A DNA stretch of 64,000 nucleotides from Gemmataceae bacterium (lineage in GTDB: Bacteria; Planctomycetota; Planctomycetia; Gemmatales; Gemmataceae), in contig LR594584.1 in the NCBI GenBank assembly GCA_901538445.1, positions 1,530,885-1,594,884 of the forward strand, read 5' to 3'. This document shows, piece after piece, positions 6,402-15,122 of this stretch. Within the stretch, counting starts at the first letter, position 1. Each line of letters opens with the position of its first letter. The notes below the pieces were generated by a model, which was given only the letters and a program-made list of their open reading frames with translations, was not told where the DNA came from and did not search any database. A program made the translations under genes and the position numbers.

Positions 6402-8768
6402 CTACGGCTTCTCGGCGACCGCGGCCTCGATCTTGGCGATCGCGTCGATGGCCGCGGTGCGGACCCCCTCGTTCGCGGCCGACTTGAACTCCTTGAGCGC
6501 CGGCAGGGCGAGCCTGGCCCGCTTGCCGTAGCCCCCGAGCGCCGTGAGGACCGGCACCAGGGTGCCCTTGTCCTTGAGCGCCTCTTCGAGGGCGTCCACC
6601 TTGGCCGAGTCCGGGGCGTCGATCGCGGGGAGTTGGGCCATCGCCGCCAGCCGCCGCTCGCGGAGCGCGAGGGTCGAGTCGGGGTTCTTGACGGCGACCG
6701 CGGCGAGCACGGCGGCGACCACGCGCTTGTCCTTCGGGGCGAGGTGCCCGAGCGCCGCGAACACCTTCGCGACCGTGCCGGGGTCGGCCAGCCCGCGGAG
6801 CAGCGCGTCCACCTTCGCGTCGGGCGCCGCCTCGATCGCGTCGAGTTGCGCGATGGCGGCGACCCGCCGCGCCCGGACCGCGTCGTCGAACTCCGGGTTC
6901 GGGTCGCCGACCGCGGCGAGGACCGCGGCCGCGAACCGCTTGTCCTTCGGGGCGACGCGGGCGAACGCCTCGAACACCGGCGGGGCGGACAGCCCCTTGG
7001 CGAGCGCCGCCTGGAGCGCCGCGATCTTCTCATCGGTGGGGACGTCGATCAGGTCCATCGCCGCGAGCCCGGCCGCGACCCGCTCCGGGTTCGGCTTGGC
7101 CCCGGAAACGCACCCGAGTACGGCCGCGGTCAGGTGCTTGTCGCCCGGGGCGGCCTTGGCCCACGCCTTGAAGACGACCGCGAGCGTCCCGGTGTCGGCG
7201 GCCGCGGCCTGGAGCGCGGCGACCTTCTCGGCGGTGGTCGCGTCGATCACGTCGAGGTGAGCGAGGCCGGCGGCGCGGCGGGCGGTGAGGGCCGCCTCGC
7301 CCCCGGGGTTCGGGGCGGCGACGGCGGCGAGTACGGCCGCGGCGAACCGCTTGTTCGCCGGCGCGATCTTCGCCACGGCCGGGAACACGTCGTGGTGCGC
7401 CTCGGTGCCCCACAGCTTCGGCCGCTCGCCGGTGGACAGCAGCAGCGGCACCGCGGGCGCGGCGGCGGCCCCGAGTTCCGCGAGCGCGTCGGCCGCCCGA
7501 ACCCGGTCCTCGGCGGGGCCGCGGACGAGCGCCGCGACCGGCCCGGCGAGCGGCGGGTTCGCCTGCTCCAGCGCCTTGATCGCGGCCGCCTGGACGCTCT
7601 CGACCTTGTCGGCGGCGGCCTCGATGAGGTACTCGGTGGCGACCTTGCCCTTCGGGCCGAGCGCGGCGACCTCTTCGAGCACGGCGACCCGGGCCTTGGG
7701 GTCGCGGGCCTGGAGCCCGACGGCGCACAGCGCGACCGCCTCGGCGTCCGGGTTGATCGCCTTCAGCGCCGCGGCCGCGGCGTCCTGCACGACCTTCTCG
7801 CGGTCCCGGAGGGCGTCGGCCACGGCGTCGGTCGCGGCGGCCCCGTCGGCCCCGTAGGTGCCGATCTTGCGGAGCGCCTTCACCCGGTCCTCGGGCTCCT
7901 TGGCCTTCAGCGCCACCACCAGGGCGGCGAGTTCCTCGCCCCGGCGGCCGGCCGCCGCGTAGTTCTCCAGCGCCAGCTTCGCGAACTTCTGCACGTCGGC
8001 GTCGGGGTCGGCCTCGGCCCCGCGGAGCGCGGCGAGTGCGGGCTGCGCGTCGCCCTTCAGGCCCGCGAGCGCCTCCGCGGCGGTGCGGCGCAGCGACGGG
8101 TCGCCCCGGGTCAGCCAGACCGCGAGCCCCTTCGCGGCCTTCTGGCGGGCGTCGGCATCTGGGTCCTTCGCGGCCGCGACCAGCACCGCGAGTTCGGACG
8201 TCAGGTCGCGCGGGACCGGAACGCTGAACTCCGGTTCCGTGTCCGGTTCGGGCACCTTCGCGGTCGGCTCGGTCTTGGGCGCGGGCTCGCCCTTGGCCTT
8301 CGGGAGCGGCTCGGGGCGGGGCCGCGGGCGCGGCGGGGTGGGCTTCTTCGCCTCGGGCTCCGGCGCGGCCTTGTGCTCGGGCGCGGCCTTAGCCACCGGC
8401 TTCGGCTCCTCCCGCTCGCCGTCACCGGTGCGGGACACGAAGTACCAGATGGTGAGCGACATCGGCACGAAGACGAACAGGACGTACCCCAGCGGGATGG
8501 CGATGCGGTAGAGGGCTTCGTTCTTCCCCTTGGCGGACCGGGCCGGGGCCTCGTCGGGCGGGAGCGGGGCCGGGGCCGGGCGCGACCGCTGTGCGGGCGG
8601 CGCGACCGGCTGCGGCTGGGGCCGCGGTTGCGCCTGCGGCGCGGCCGGTGGTGCGGCGTGCGGAACGCGCCCCAGCCCCCCGCACCGCGGGCAGTTGAAG
8701 GTCTCCCCGGGCGGGACCATGTCGAGCATCAGGGGGAACTGACAGAAGCGGCACTGGGCGGTGGCCAT
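6402..8768 (-). CDS. Membrane-anchored HEAT-repeat protein with N-terminal zinc ribbon
   Basis: This 788-residue protein has three parts. Residues 1-30 form a zinc ribbon (Cys6, Cys9, Cys26, Cys29). A proline/glutamine-rich linker and one transmembrane helix follow (about 85-112, YRIAIPLGYVLFVFVPMSLT). After a second Pro/Lys/Glu-rich linker come about 550 residues of HEAT-like helical repeats (AVLVAAAKDPDADARQKAAKGL, repeated with AVLAAVAxPNPE and RRxAAxAxLDxID variants). The repeat domain would face the periplasm if the ribbon is cytoplasmic. Such architectures are common and uncharacterised in Gemmata. It probably works as a protein-binding scaffold (inference). Confidence 0.8.
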   Translation of the reverse strand: MATAQCRFCQFPLMLDMVPPGETFNCPRCGGLGRVPHAAPPAAPQAQPRPQPQPVAPPAQRSRPAPAPLPPDEAPARSAKGKNEALYRIAIPLGYVLFVFVPMSLTIWYFVSRTGDGEREEPKPVAKAAPEHKAAPEPEAKKPTPPRPRPRPEPLPKAKGEPAPKTEPTAKVPEPDTEPEFSVPVPRDLTSELAVLVAAAKDPDADARQKAAKGLAVWLTRGDPSLRRTAAEALAGLKGDAQPALAALRGAEADPDADVQKFAKLALENYAAAGRRGEELAALVVALKAKEPEDRVKALRKIGTYGADGAAATDAVADALRDREKVVQDAAAAALKAINPDAEAVALCAVGLQARDPKARVAVLEEVAALGPKGKVATEYLIEAAADKVESVQAAAIKALEQANPPLAGPVAALVRGPAEDRVRAADALAELGAAAAPAVPLLLSTGERPKLWGTEAHHDVFPAVAKIAPANKRFAAAVLAAVAAPNPGGEAALTARRAAGLAHLDVIDATTAEKVAALQAAAADTGTLAVVFKAWAKAAPGDKHLTAAVLGCVSGAKPNPERVAAGLAAMDLIDVPTDEKIAALQAALAKGLSAPPVFEAFARVAPKDKRFAAAVLAAVGDPNPEFDDAVRARRVAAIAQLDAIEAAPDAKVDALLRGLADPGTVAKVFAALGHLAPKDKRVVAAVLAAVAVKNPDSTLALRERRLAAMAQLPAIDAPDSAKVDALEEALKDKGTLVPVLTALGGYGKRARLALPALKEFKSAANEGVRTAAIDAIAKIEAAVAEKP

Positions 8769-8874
8769 GCGTTTCGGTCTCGGGCGGACGAGTGGGTGCG
8801 CTCGGGGCGCGGCGGGTGGTCACCATTATAACCCCGCCGGCTGTCGCGGGTACCCGCGCCGCGCCCCGCCCCCG

Positions 8875-10620
8875 TTACAACGTCGGCCCGGTGTCGCCCG
8901 GCAGCATGATTTTGCGAATCAACTTGATCGGCAGCCCGCCCTGCTTCACGAAATCGTCATGAAACTTTTGCAGGGTGAACGCGGCCCCGGTCGCCTTTTT
9001 GTAGTCGTCGCGGAACTTGTAGATCTGGAGCTTGCCGAGCGTGTAGTACAGGTACGTCGGGTTGTACGTCCCCCGCCGCGACTCCTGGAACGCGACCTCG
9101 GGCTCGATGTACCCCTGCTCGACGAAGAACTTCTTCCCCTGCTCGACCGTCCACCCCTCGGTGTGGAGCTTGATCCCGACCACGAACCGGCAGTCGCGGA
9201 GCAGCGCCTCGGAGAGCTGCGCGAGCCGCACCTTCGGGTCGCCGTCGCCGAACCCCTCCTCGACGCACATCTGCTCGGCGTAGTGCGCCCACCCCTCGAC
9301 GTTCGTGCCGCACGTGTACAGCTTCCGCACCTTCGTCGGGTACTGCTTGGCGTTCAGGAACTGGAGGTAGTGCCCGGGGTACGCCTCGTGGATGGTGAGG
9401 ATGTCGAGCCCGGTCTGGTTGAACTGCCGCATGTGCTCGGTCTTCTGCTGCGGGGTCCACTCCTTCTCGGGCGGGGTGACGTAGTAGAACGCCTCGGTCG
9501 CCCTGGTCTCGTACGCGCCGGGCGTGTCCATCGACGCGAACCCGCCGGTGCGGGCGAACGGCGGGGTCTCGGCGATCGTCGGCCGCACCTCCGACGGGAC
9601 GCTGACGATCTTCTTCTCGATCAGGAACTTCCGGCACCGCTCGATGGTGCCCCGCGTCGCGGGCACGAGGTCGTCGGGCTTCGGGTGGTCCTCGGTCAGC
9701 AGCGCGAGCACCTCGGTCGGCGTCTTCTTCGGGTCGATCTTCCTGGCGGTCTCCGCGAACGCCTCGCGGTCCCGCTTCAGGGTCGCCTCGCCGATGGCGA
9801 GCAGCTTGTCGAGCGGGATGTCGAGCATCTCCTCGGCCGCGAGCTTGTCGAGGAACGCCTTGGCCCCGATGGCGTAAGTGCCCTTCGACTTCGGGAGCAG
9901 GTCGGCTTCGAGCCACTTCGCGGCGGCCTCGAACGCCGCGACCACCGGCGCGTTCGCGGCCTCGAACTCGGCGAGCAGTTTCGCGTCGCCGGCCGCGGCC
10001 GTCTTTGCCCACGCGGGCAGGTCGGTCTTGAAGAACCCGACCGAGCCCTTCGCGACGATCACGCCGAGGTCGGTGAACTCACGCGGCGGGTTCTCGACGT
10101 TTGCCTTCATCGCGGCGATCAGCAGCGGCGTGTGCTTGAGCCGGCCGATGATCGATTTCAGGCGCTCGGCCGGCGGCGCGAACGACCGCTTCATGAGCAT
10201 GTCGATCCCCTCGGCCGGCTTGCCGAGGTACGCCACCGGGTTCCGCTTCCAGTCGCGGACGGTGCCCAGGTCGAGTTCCTCGGCCCGCAGCGCGTGGTCG
10301 AGCACCTCGGCGTCGATCTGTTCGTCCGCGGTCAACTTCCCGGCCCGCAGCGCCTTGAGCCGCGCCTGGAACTTGCCGACCGATTCCCCGCGGGCGGCAA
10401 TGGCGGCGGCCGACAGGTCCGTGAGCTTCGCGTCGTAGTCGTGGACGCCCGCGTAGGTGGCCTGGTTGGGGTCCCAGGCGAACAGGGCGGCGTAGTAGTC
10501 GTCCACGAACTTCGCGAACGTGTCCGCGGCCGGCTGTGCGGGTGCGGGCGCGTGCGGCAGGGCGGCGATCACGGCGAGCGCGACGAGAACCGCGCCGACG
10601 GCGGGCGTGCGAGCGGGCAT
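8875..10620 (-). CDS. Secreted DUF885 protein, putative metallopeptidase
   Basis: This 581-residue protein starts with a signal peptide (ALVALAVIAALPHAPAPAQP, about residues 10-29). The rest matches the DUF885 family, long helical proteins resembling zinc carboxypeptidases. The hallmark HEAYPGH lies at residues 411-417 and provides two potential zinc-binding histidines, and ENxGWxxYAE-like sequence (NVEGWAHYAEQM) follows about 30 residues later. Substrates of this family are not established. It stands alone, flanked upstream by the second large TIR element. Confidence 0.85.
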   Translation of the reverse strand: MPARTPAVGAVLVALAVIAALPHAPAPAQPAADTFAKFVDDYYAALFAWDPNQATYAGVHDYDAKLTDLSAAAIAARGESVGKFQARLKALRAGKLTADEQIDAEVLDHALRAEELDLGTVRDWKRNPVAYLGKPAEGIDMLMKRSFAPPAERLKSIIGRLKHTPLLIAAMKANVENPPREFTDLGVIVAKGSVGFFKTDLPAWAKTAAAGDAKLLAEFEAANAPVVAAFEAAAKWLEADLLPKSKGTYAIGAKAFLDKLAAEEMLDIPLDKLLAIGEATLKRDREAFAETARKIDPKKTPTEVLALLTEDHPKPDDLVPATRGTIERCRKFLIEKKIVSVPSEVRPTIAETPPFARTGGFASMDTPGAYETRATEAFYYVTPPEKEWTPQQKTEHMRQFNQTGLDILTIHEAYPGHYLQFLNAKQYPTKVRKLYTCGTNVEGWAHYAEQMCVEEGFGDGDPKVRLAQLSEALLRDCRFVVGIKLHTEGWTVEQGKKFFVEQGYIEPEVAFQESRRGTYNPTYLYYTLGKLQIYKFRDDYKKATGAAFTLQKFHDDFVKQGGLPIKLIRKIMLPGDTGPTL

Positions 10621-10684
10621 GGCCGGGTGCTCCTCGGAGTGGCGTGCGGAGAGGGGATGTCAGGATACGCCCGAGCAGGATTTG

Positions 10685-11106
10685 GGCGAGCGGGGGACGT
10701 GATACCGAATCGCCGTGATCGGTATCCATCGGGTCGTGGTTCGGTGCCCTCTCCCCTTGCGGGAGAGGGTGGCCGCGCCTCGCGGCCGGGTGAGGGGTCG
10801 AGCGTCGAGACTCCAACAGGTGTCGCCCCCCTCACCCGCCGCTCGCGGACTCGCGGCACCCTCTCCCGCGGCGGGGAGAGGGGAACACACGCCACGGGTA
10901 CCCATCACCAGGATCCGGTATGAGTCCCCCGGTGTACGAGGATTGCGGTTCCACCGGGGGACTCATACCGGATCGCATGGATTCGTTTCGATCTGGTGGG
11001 GCAGGCATTCGTGCCTGCCTCCAGACGCGGTTGGAGGCAGGCACGAATGCCTGCCCCACCAAAAGCAACTGATCCACGCGATTCGGTATCACTCGCCCCG
11101 CTCGCC
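10685..11106. repeat. ~422-bp nested palindromic element, copy 2 (MITE-like)
   Basis: Outer arms of about 28 bases (10685-10712 and 11079-11106) are inverted with three or so mismatches. Inside, the order of sub-palindromes is the same as in 112-538: the CCCTCTCC/GGGTGAGG unit, the CACGGGTACCCATCACCAGGA stretch, the CCCCCGGT unit and the GGTGGGGCAGGCATTC hairpin. By eye the two copies are about 80-85% identical. The copy fills the gap between the DUF885 start and the HNH gene stop, a 513-base stretch without a gene. Confidence 0.75.
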
Positions 11107-11133
11107 GAGACGCCCGCGAGATGCGACCCGCCG

Positions 11134-11868
11134 TCAGCGTGCCTCGTCTTCCAGCGCGGCGAAGTTGCGGACCGAGATGATGTCCCACCCCGGGGGCATG
11201 AACCGAGGCGCGAGTGTCCCGACAAAGTGGTCGCGCCACGCCCGGACGTAGGTCTGCCAGTCGCCGTCTGGCGGATCGGGTTCCGGCGTTCCCTCGTAGA
11301 GCGTGTGGCACGACCCGCACAGGAACAGCACGTTCGACAGGCACGACCGCCACGGGTGCGGCACCCGCCACTTGTGCCGCTTCGGGACGACGTGGTGCCG
11401 GGTGAGGTTGCTCGCGGCCCCGCAGCACACGCACCGGTCGTTCTTCACCGCGAGGAAGAAGTCCGAGAACGCGCCGAGGTAGAGCGACCGCAGCCGGTCT
11501 TCGGTTTGTGTGTCGGTGAACTGCAACACGCCCGGGGAGACCTCGGCGGCGTACCCCTTGCGGAGGTAGAACGCGGCCCGCTTGGCGCTGCACCGCAGGA
11601 TCGGCGAGCCGCCGGTGTCGCGGACCTCGTAGGTGTCGAACCGCACCGCGCCGTCGAGGTCGGAGTAGTCGCCGCGCTCCTCGGTGAGCGACCACCCGGC
11701 CGCGGCGAAGTTCCTCGCCTTGCACGTCCCCGACCCGACCCGCAGCGACCGGGCGGAGCCGTGCAGGTACTGGAACTCGACCCACTCGCCCGCGACGGCG
11801 GTGACGCGGACCACCTCGGCCTTGCCGCTCCGCCGCCGGGCGTACACGCGGCCGATCTCCGGGGCCAT
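11134..11868 (-). CDS. HNH nuclease-like protein
   Basis: This 244-residue protein has a C-terminal HNH/zinc-finger module: Cys146-VC-Cys149, a His-His pair at 158-159, Asn179 (LSNVLFLC), and Cys184-GS-Cys187-His188. This fits an HNH fold with a structural zinc. The N-terminal 140 residues form an unassigned domain (RVYARRRSGKAEVVRVTAVAG suggests a small beta barrel reading modified or bound substrate, an inference). I chose the ATG at 11868 because the upstream extension is arginine/proline-rich frame read-through. It may be a stand-alone restriction-type nuclease; no methylase is nearby. Confidence 0.75.
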   Translation of the reverse strand: MAPEIGRVYARRRSGKAEVVRVTAVAGEWVEFQYLHGSARSLRVGSGTCKARNFAAAGWSLTEERGDYSDLDGAVRFDTYEVRDTGGSPILRCSAKRAAFYLRKGYAAEVSPGVLQFTDTQTEDRLRSLYLGAFSDFFLAVKNDRCVCCGAASNLTRHHVVPKRHKWRVPHPWRSCLSNVLFLCGSCHTLYEGTPEPDPPDGDWQTYVRAWRDHFVGTLAPRFMPPGWDIISVRNFAALEDEAR

Positions 11869-11906
11869 CGGCGGGTGCTCCGTAGCCAGAGTCGGAGCGG
11901 TCCGGC

Positions 11907-12419
11907 TCACACGAGCGGCCCGCGGACGAGGAACAGCCGGACCAGGATCGCGGCCCCCATGCCGACAATCGCGCCGAACATCCACTTGAGCAGAAGCATC
12001 TCGCCCTTGATCTGCGCCGCAATCGTGTCGAGGCGGGCGTTCACCCGCTGCTCGGCGTCCTTCGTCTCCTTGCGTGCGTCGGCGATGTCCTGCTTGAGTT
12101 CCTTTCGCAGGTCGGCCATGTCCTGCTTGAGTTCCTTACGCAGGTCCCCGATCTCCTTCCGGAGGTCGGCGAACTCCTGCTTGGTCTCCTTGCGGAGGTC
12201 CGCGGTGTCCTGCTTCGCCTCCTTGCGTGCGTCGGCAATCTCCTGCTTCAACTCTTTCGTGGCCGTGGCCAGATCGTCCTTGGTGACCAGGTCCTTGAAG
12301 TTGATCTGGATGACCTCGGCGAACGCGACGGCCTGGGCCTCGGCCTGCTTGTCGGGCACGCCGGCGGCCTTGAGCGTGTTCGCGAACTTCAGCGTGTCGA
12401 ACGTCGCGACGGCCATCAT
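11907..12419 (-). CDS. DUF1640-type coiled-coil membrane protein
   Basis: This 170-residue protein begins MMAVATFDTLKFANTLKAAGVPDKQAEAQA, the signature of DUF1640 (CCDC90-like) proteins. It continues with about 80 residues of heptad coiled coil made of repeated DLRKE(T/L)KQ units and ends in one transmembrane helix (LKWMFGAIVGMGAAILVRLF). The repeat is visible in DNA as recurring 'gacctgcgcaaggaa'-type segments on the coding strand. Bacterial DUF1640 proteins are tail-anchored and of unknown function; they often occur singly and in mobile contexts. The gene ends 39 bases before the HNH gene, so the two may be cotranscribed. Confidence 0.85.
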   Translation of the reverse strand: MMAVATFDTLKFANTLKAAGVPDKQAEAQAVAFAEVIQINFKDLVTKDDLATATKELKQEIADARKEAKQDTADLRKETKQEFADLRKEIGDLRKELKQDMADLRKELKQDIADARKETKDAEQRVNARLDTIAAQIKGEMLLLKWMFGAIVGMGAAILVRLFLVRGPLV

Positions 12420-12490
12420 CGACCCTCACGAGATTGGGGCAGGTGCTTGCATCATACCCGACGAACGCGAACCCGAACAACCGCCCGGCG

Positions 12491-14080
12491 TCACCCGTCG
12501 CGGAGGATCTCGCGGGCCGCGTTGAGGCCGCACGCGCCCATCACGCCGCCGCCGGGGTGCGTCGCGGCCCCGCACATGTACAGCCCCTTCACCGGGGTGC
12601 GGTAGTTCGCGTACCCGGCCGCGGGGCGGAAACTCGCCATGCTCGACAGCGACATCGCCCCTTGCATGATGTTCCCGCCGGTGATGCCCCAGAGCCGCTC
12701 CATGTCCGGCGGCGGGATCACGATCCGGTGCAGCACGCTCGCTTTGAACCCCGGCGCGTACTCCTCGAGGATGTCGAACACGCGGTCCGCGAACCTGTCC
12801 TTCTCGGCCTCCCAGGTCGTGTCCTTCAGGTGGTACGGCGCGTACTGCACGAACATGCTGATGATGTGCTTGCCGGGCGGGGCGAGCGTGTCGTCCAGCG
12901 CCGTCGCCATCGTGCACTCGATCATCGGGTTCTGCGACCAGCGGCCGTACTTCGCGTCGTCGTAAGCCCGCTCGATGTAGTCCTGGCTCGGGCAGATGTG
13001 CATCGTGCCGTGGTGCTGCGGGCCGACCTTGCCGTCCGACGGCAGCGCCTTCCAGTTCGGCGGCCGGTCCACCGCAACGTTGATCTTCACGGTCGCGGAG
13101 CTGTAGTCGATGCGGTTGATCGCCTTCAGGAACTCGGGCGGCAGGTCCTTCGGGTCCATGAGCTTCACGAACGTGACGTGCGCGTCGGCCCCGGAGATGA
13201 CCCGCGGGGCGGTGAACTCGGTGCCGTCCTTGAGCGCGACGCCGACCGCGTGCCCGTCTTTCACCAGGATCTTGCCGACGTCCGCGTTGACGCGGACCTC
13301 GGCCCCGTAGCTCTTCGCGGCGCTCGCGATGCTGTTCGACACCGTGCCCATGCCGCCGCGGACGTACCCCCACACCCCGCGGACCCCGTTGCACTCGCCC
13401 ATGACGTGGTGGAACAGGACGTAGGCCGTGCCGGGGTGCGACGGCGGGGCGAACGCGCCGATCACCGCGTCGGTCGCGATCGTCGCCTTCAACTCGTCGG
13501 ACTCGAACCACCGGTCGAGGATCGGGCGGGCCGCGCCGGTGAGGATCTCGACGGCCTCGCCGGCGACGTCCCGGCCCATGCCCTTGAACTTCCACCCGGT
13601 CTTGGCGAGCTGCCACAGGTTGCCGAGGCTCGCCGAGAACGGGTTCGGCGGGGTCTCGACGAGCATCGGTTCGAGGAAGTCGGCCACCCGCGTGAGCATG
13701 TCCTCGTACTTGGGGTACGCCTCGGCGTCCTTCTTCGAGAACTTGGCGATCTCGCGGTGCGTCATCTCCTTGTCCGGCCCCATGAGCAGGTAGCGGCCGT
13801 CGGGGAACGGGGTGAACGACGACGGGCTCCGCGGGAGCATCTCGAACCCGTACTTCTTCAGCTCCAGGTCGCGGATGATCTCGGGCCGGAGCAGGCTGTT
13901 GACGTACGCCGCCGTGGACACCTTGAACCCCGGCCACAGCTCCTCGGTGATGCAGCACCCGCCGACCAGCTCGCGGCGCTCGAGCACGAGCACGCGGTAA
14001 CCGGCCTTGGCGAGGTACGCGGCGGTGACGAGCCCGTTGTGCCCGGCCCCGATGATGATGGCGTCGTAGCTGTTCGGCAT
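12491..14080 (-). CDS. FAD-dependent phytoene dehydrogenase-like oxidoreductase
   Basis: This 529-residue flavoprotein has the N-terminal dinucleotide-binding motif GAGHNGLVTAAYLAKAG (from residue 11), an acidic strand end (VLVLERRELVGG), and the C-terminal FAD-contact region GLYMCGAATHPGGGVMGACG. The length and spacing match the PYROXD2/phytoene-desaturase-like family. The substrate is unknown. No carotenoid genes are nearby, so a carotenoid role is not supported. It is preceded, in its own direction, by a CBS-domain gene and a heptad palindrome at 14151-14248. Confidence 0.88.
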   Translation of the reverse strand: MPNSYDAIIIGAGHNGLVTAAYLAKAGYRVLVLERRELVGGCCITEELWPGFKVSTAAYVNSLLRPEIIRDLELKKYGFEMLPRSPSSFTPFPDGRYLLMGPDKEMTHREIAKFSKKDAEAYPKYEDMLTRVADFLEPMLVETPPNPFSASLGNLWQLAKTGWKFKGMGRDVAGEAVEILTGAARPILDRWFESDELKATIATDAVIGAFAPPSHPGTAYVLFHHVMGECNGVRGVWGYVRGGMGTVSNSIASAAKSYGAEVRVNADVGKILVKDGHAVGVALKDGTEFTAPRVISGADAHVTFVKLMDPKDLPPEFLKAINRIDYSSATVKINVAVDRPPNWKALPSDGKVGPQHHGTMHICPSQDYIERAYDDAKYGRWSQNPMIECTMATALDDTLAPPGKHIISMFVQYAPYHLKDTTWEAEKDRFADRVFDILEEYAPGFKASVLHRIVIPPPDMERLWGITGGNIMQGAMSLSSMASFRPAAGYANYRTPVKGLYMCGAATHPGGGVMGACGLNAAREILRDG

Positions 14081-14150
14081 GGTGGCGTCCCGCGGGGTGT
14101 TACCACCACGATAGGCGCGAGAACCCGGAACGAGAAACGGAAACTGCTTC

Positions 14151-14248
14151 AGAACGCGGAGTGCGGAACGCGGAACGCGGAGTGCAAAACCAGGAACAAT
14201 CTCTTGGGTCTTTCACTCCGCGTTCCGCACTCCGCACTCCGCGTTTCC
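14151..14248. repeat. Heptad palindrome 'c' (GGAGTGC/GGAACGC words)
   Basis: The left arm (14151-14199) is a run of 7-base words such as GGAGTGC and GGAACGC; the right arm (14214-14248) is a run of complementary words such as CACTCCG and CGTTCCG, again in exact 7-base steps. The right arm ends one base before the stop codon of the CBS gene (14250). The words are shared with the palindrome at 35597-35726. Confidence 0.8.
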
Positions 14249-14249
14249 C

Positions 14250-14786
14250 CTATGCGCCTTCGGCGGTGGCGGGGTACTGGTTCCCGTCGGGCGGGAGTGT
14301 GAACACGAGCGCCGGGAAGTGCTCGACGATGTAGTGCATGACGCGGCGGGCCGAGAGGGTGCCGACCGGGCGGCCGTCGCCGTCCACCACGGGGAGGTGC
14401 CGGTACCCGCCCTTCTGCATCCGCTTGATCGCGGTGCGCACGGTGTCCCGCGGCCCGACGGTGACCGGGTCCGGGGTCATCACCGCCCGCATCGACGTCT
14501 CGAGCGACCGGCCGGGGGCCAGCACGCGGGTGAGCAGGTCGCGCTCGCTGAACACCCCGGCGACGCGGCCCCGGTCGGTGACGAGCAGGCACCCCACCTT
14601 GCCCGCGCGCATCGCGGCCACGGCCTCGCCCACCGACGCCGCGGCGTCGATCGCCAGCGGCGGGGTCGGGTCGAGTCGGGCGACCGAATCGGCCCGGAGG
14701 TTCCGCGACAGTTCCATCGGGTAGAGACCGAGCGCGGGCAGCGGGGCACCGGACGAGCTTCGGCCCGGTTTGGGGAGCCGGTTCAT
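14250..14786 (-). CDS. CBS-domain pair protein
   Basis: This 178-residue protein consists of an N-terminal ~45-residue leader and two tandem CBS domains. The first contains SVGEAVAAMRAGKVGCLLVTDRGRVAGVFSERDLL and the second DTVRTAIKRMQKGGYRHLPVVDGDGRPVGTLSARRVM. CBS pairs bind adenine nucleotides and usually regulate a partner. Here no catalytic domain is fused, so it resembles the free-standing regulatory CBS proteins. The ATG at 14786 is the first in-frame start; the ATG at 14717 (MELSRNLRADSV) is an alternative. The divergent gene is a phosphoesterase. Confidence 0.85.
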   Translation of the reverse strand: MNRLPKPGRSSSGAPLPALGLYPMELSRNLRADSVARLDPTPPLAIDAAASVGEAVAAMRAGKVGCLLVTDRGRVAGVFSERDLLTRVLAPGRSLETSMRAVMTPDPVTVGPRDTVRTAIKRMQKGGYRHLPVVDGDGRPVGTLSARRVMHYIVEHFPALVFTLPPDGNQYPATAEGA

Positions 14787-15122
14787 AGGGTGGGTGTTGT
14801 GTGTAAGGGCCGGGGTATTCTCGCAACGCGGGAAAGATGGGCAAGGCCGGGTGCCCGAAACGGAAAATTGCGGCCGGGGGCGGAAGCCCCGGGGCGGACC
14901 CGGTGGAGAGGGGCGGATCGGGGTGCGGTGCGACCGGGCAGGTCGCTCGATTTTGAAGTTATCGCACGCCCCGTGTTCTAAAATCAACCCGAGTTGAGTC
15001 GTCCCAAGTTTCGAGTTCCTCGTTTCAAGTTCCGGTCGGTCGCCCGTCGGTCGTTCTGAACTCGAAACGTTAACCTCGGTACTCGAAACGACCGGACGCT
15101 GGCCACAGGAGGAGTGTGCCCC
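14787..15122. other. Divergent intergenic region holding heptad palindrome 'a'
   Basis: This 336-base gap separates the divergent CBS and phosphoesterase genes. The AT-richer stretch 14950-14990 (TTTTGAAGTTATCG, TTCTAAAATC) is the most likely place for promoters, but I see no strong -35/-10 pair. Positions 14992-15092 hold heptad palindrome 'a', and 15107-15114 the Shine-Dalgarno of the phosphoesterase. Confidence 0.5.
14992..15092. repeat. Heptad palindrome 'a' (AAGTTTC/GAGTTCC words)
   Basis: The left arm steps through AAGTTTC, GAGTTCC and related 7-mers up to about 15054; the right arm (15058-15092) steps through GAACTCG, AAACGTT and related 7-mers, the reverse complement class. It is less perfect than the other copies, with a degenerate GTCGGTC-type middle. 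The AAACG words are shared with the element at 47526-48068. Confidence 0.7.

Noticed and set aside
5622-8831. A 1069-residue Arg/Gly/Val-rich frame on the + strand
   Set aside because: It is antisense to the HEAT-repeat and glycosyltransferase genes, has no domain pattern and a composition typical of shadow frames.
12491-14080. A carotenoid desaturase
   Set aside because: The flavin fold is shared with phytoene desaturases, but the PYROXD2-like pattern and absence of carotenoid genes nearby argue against a pathway call.
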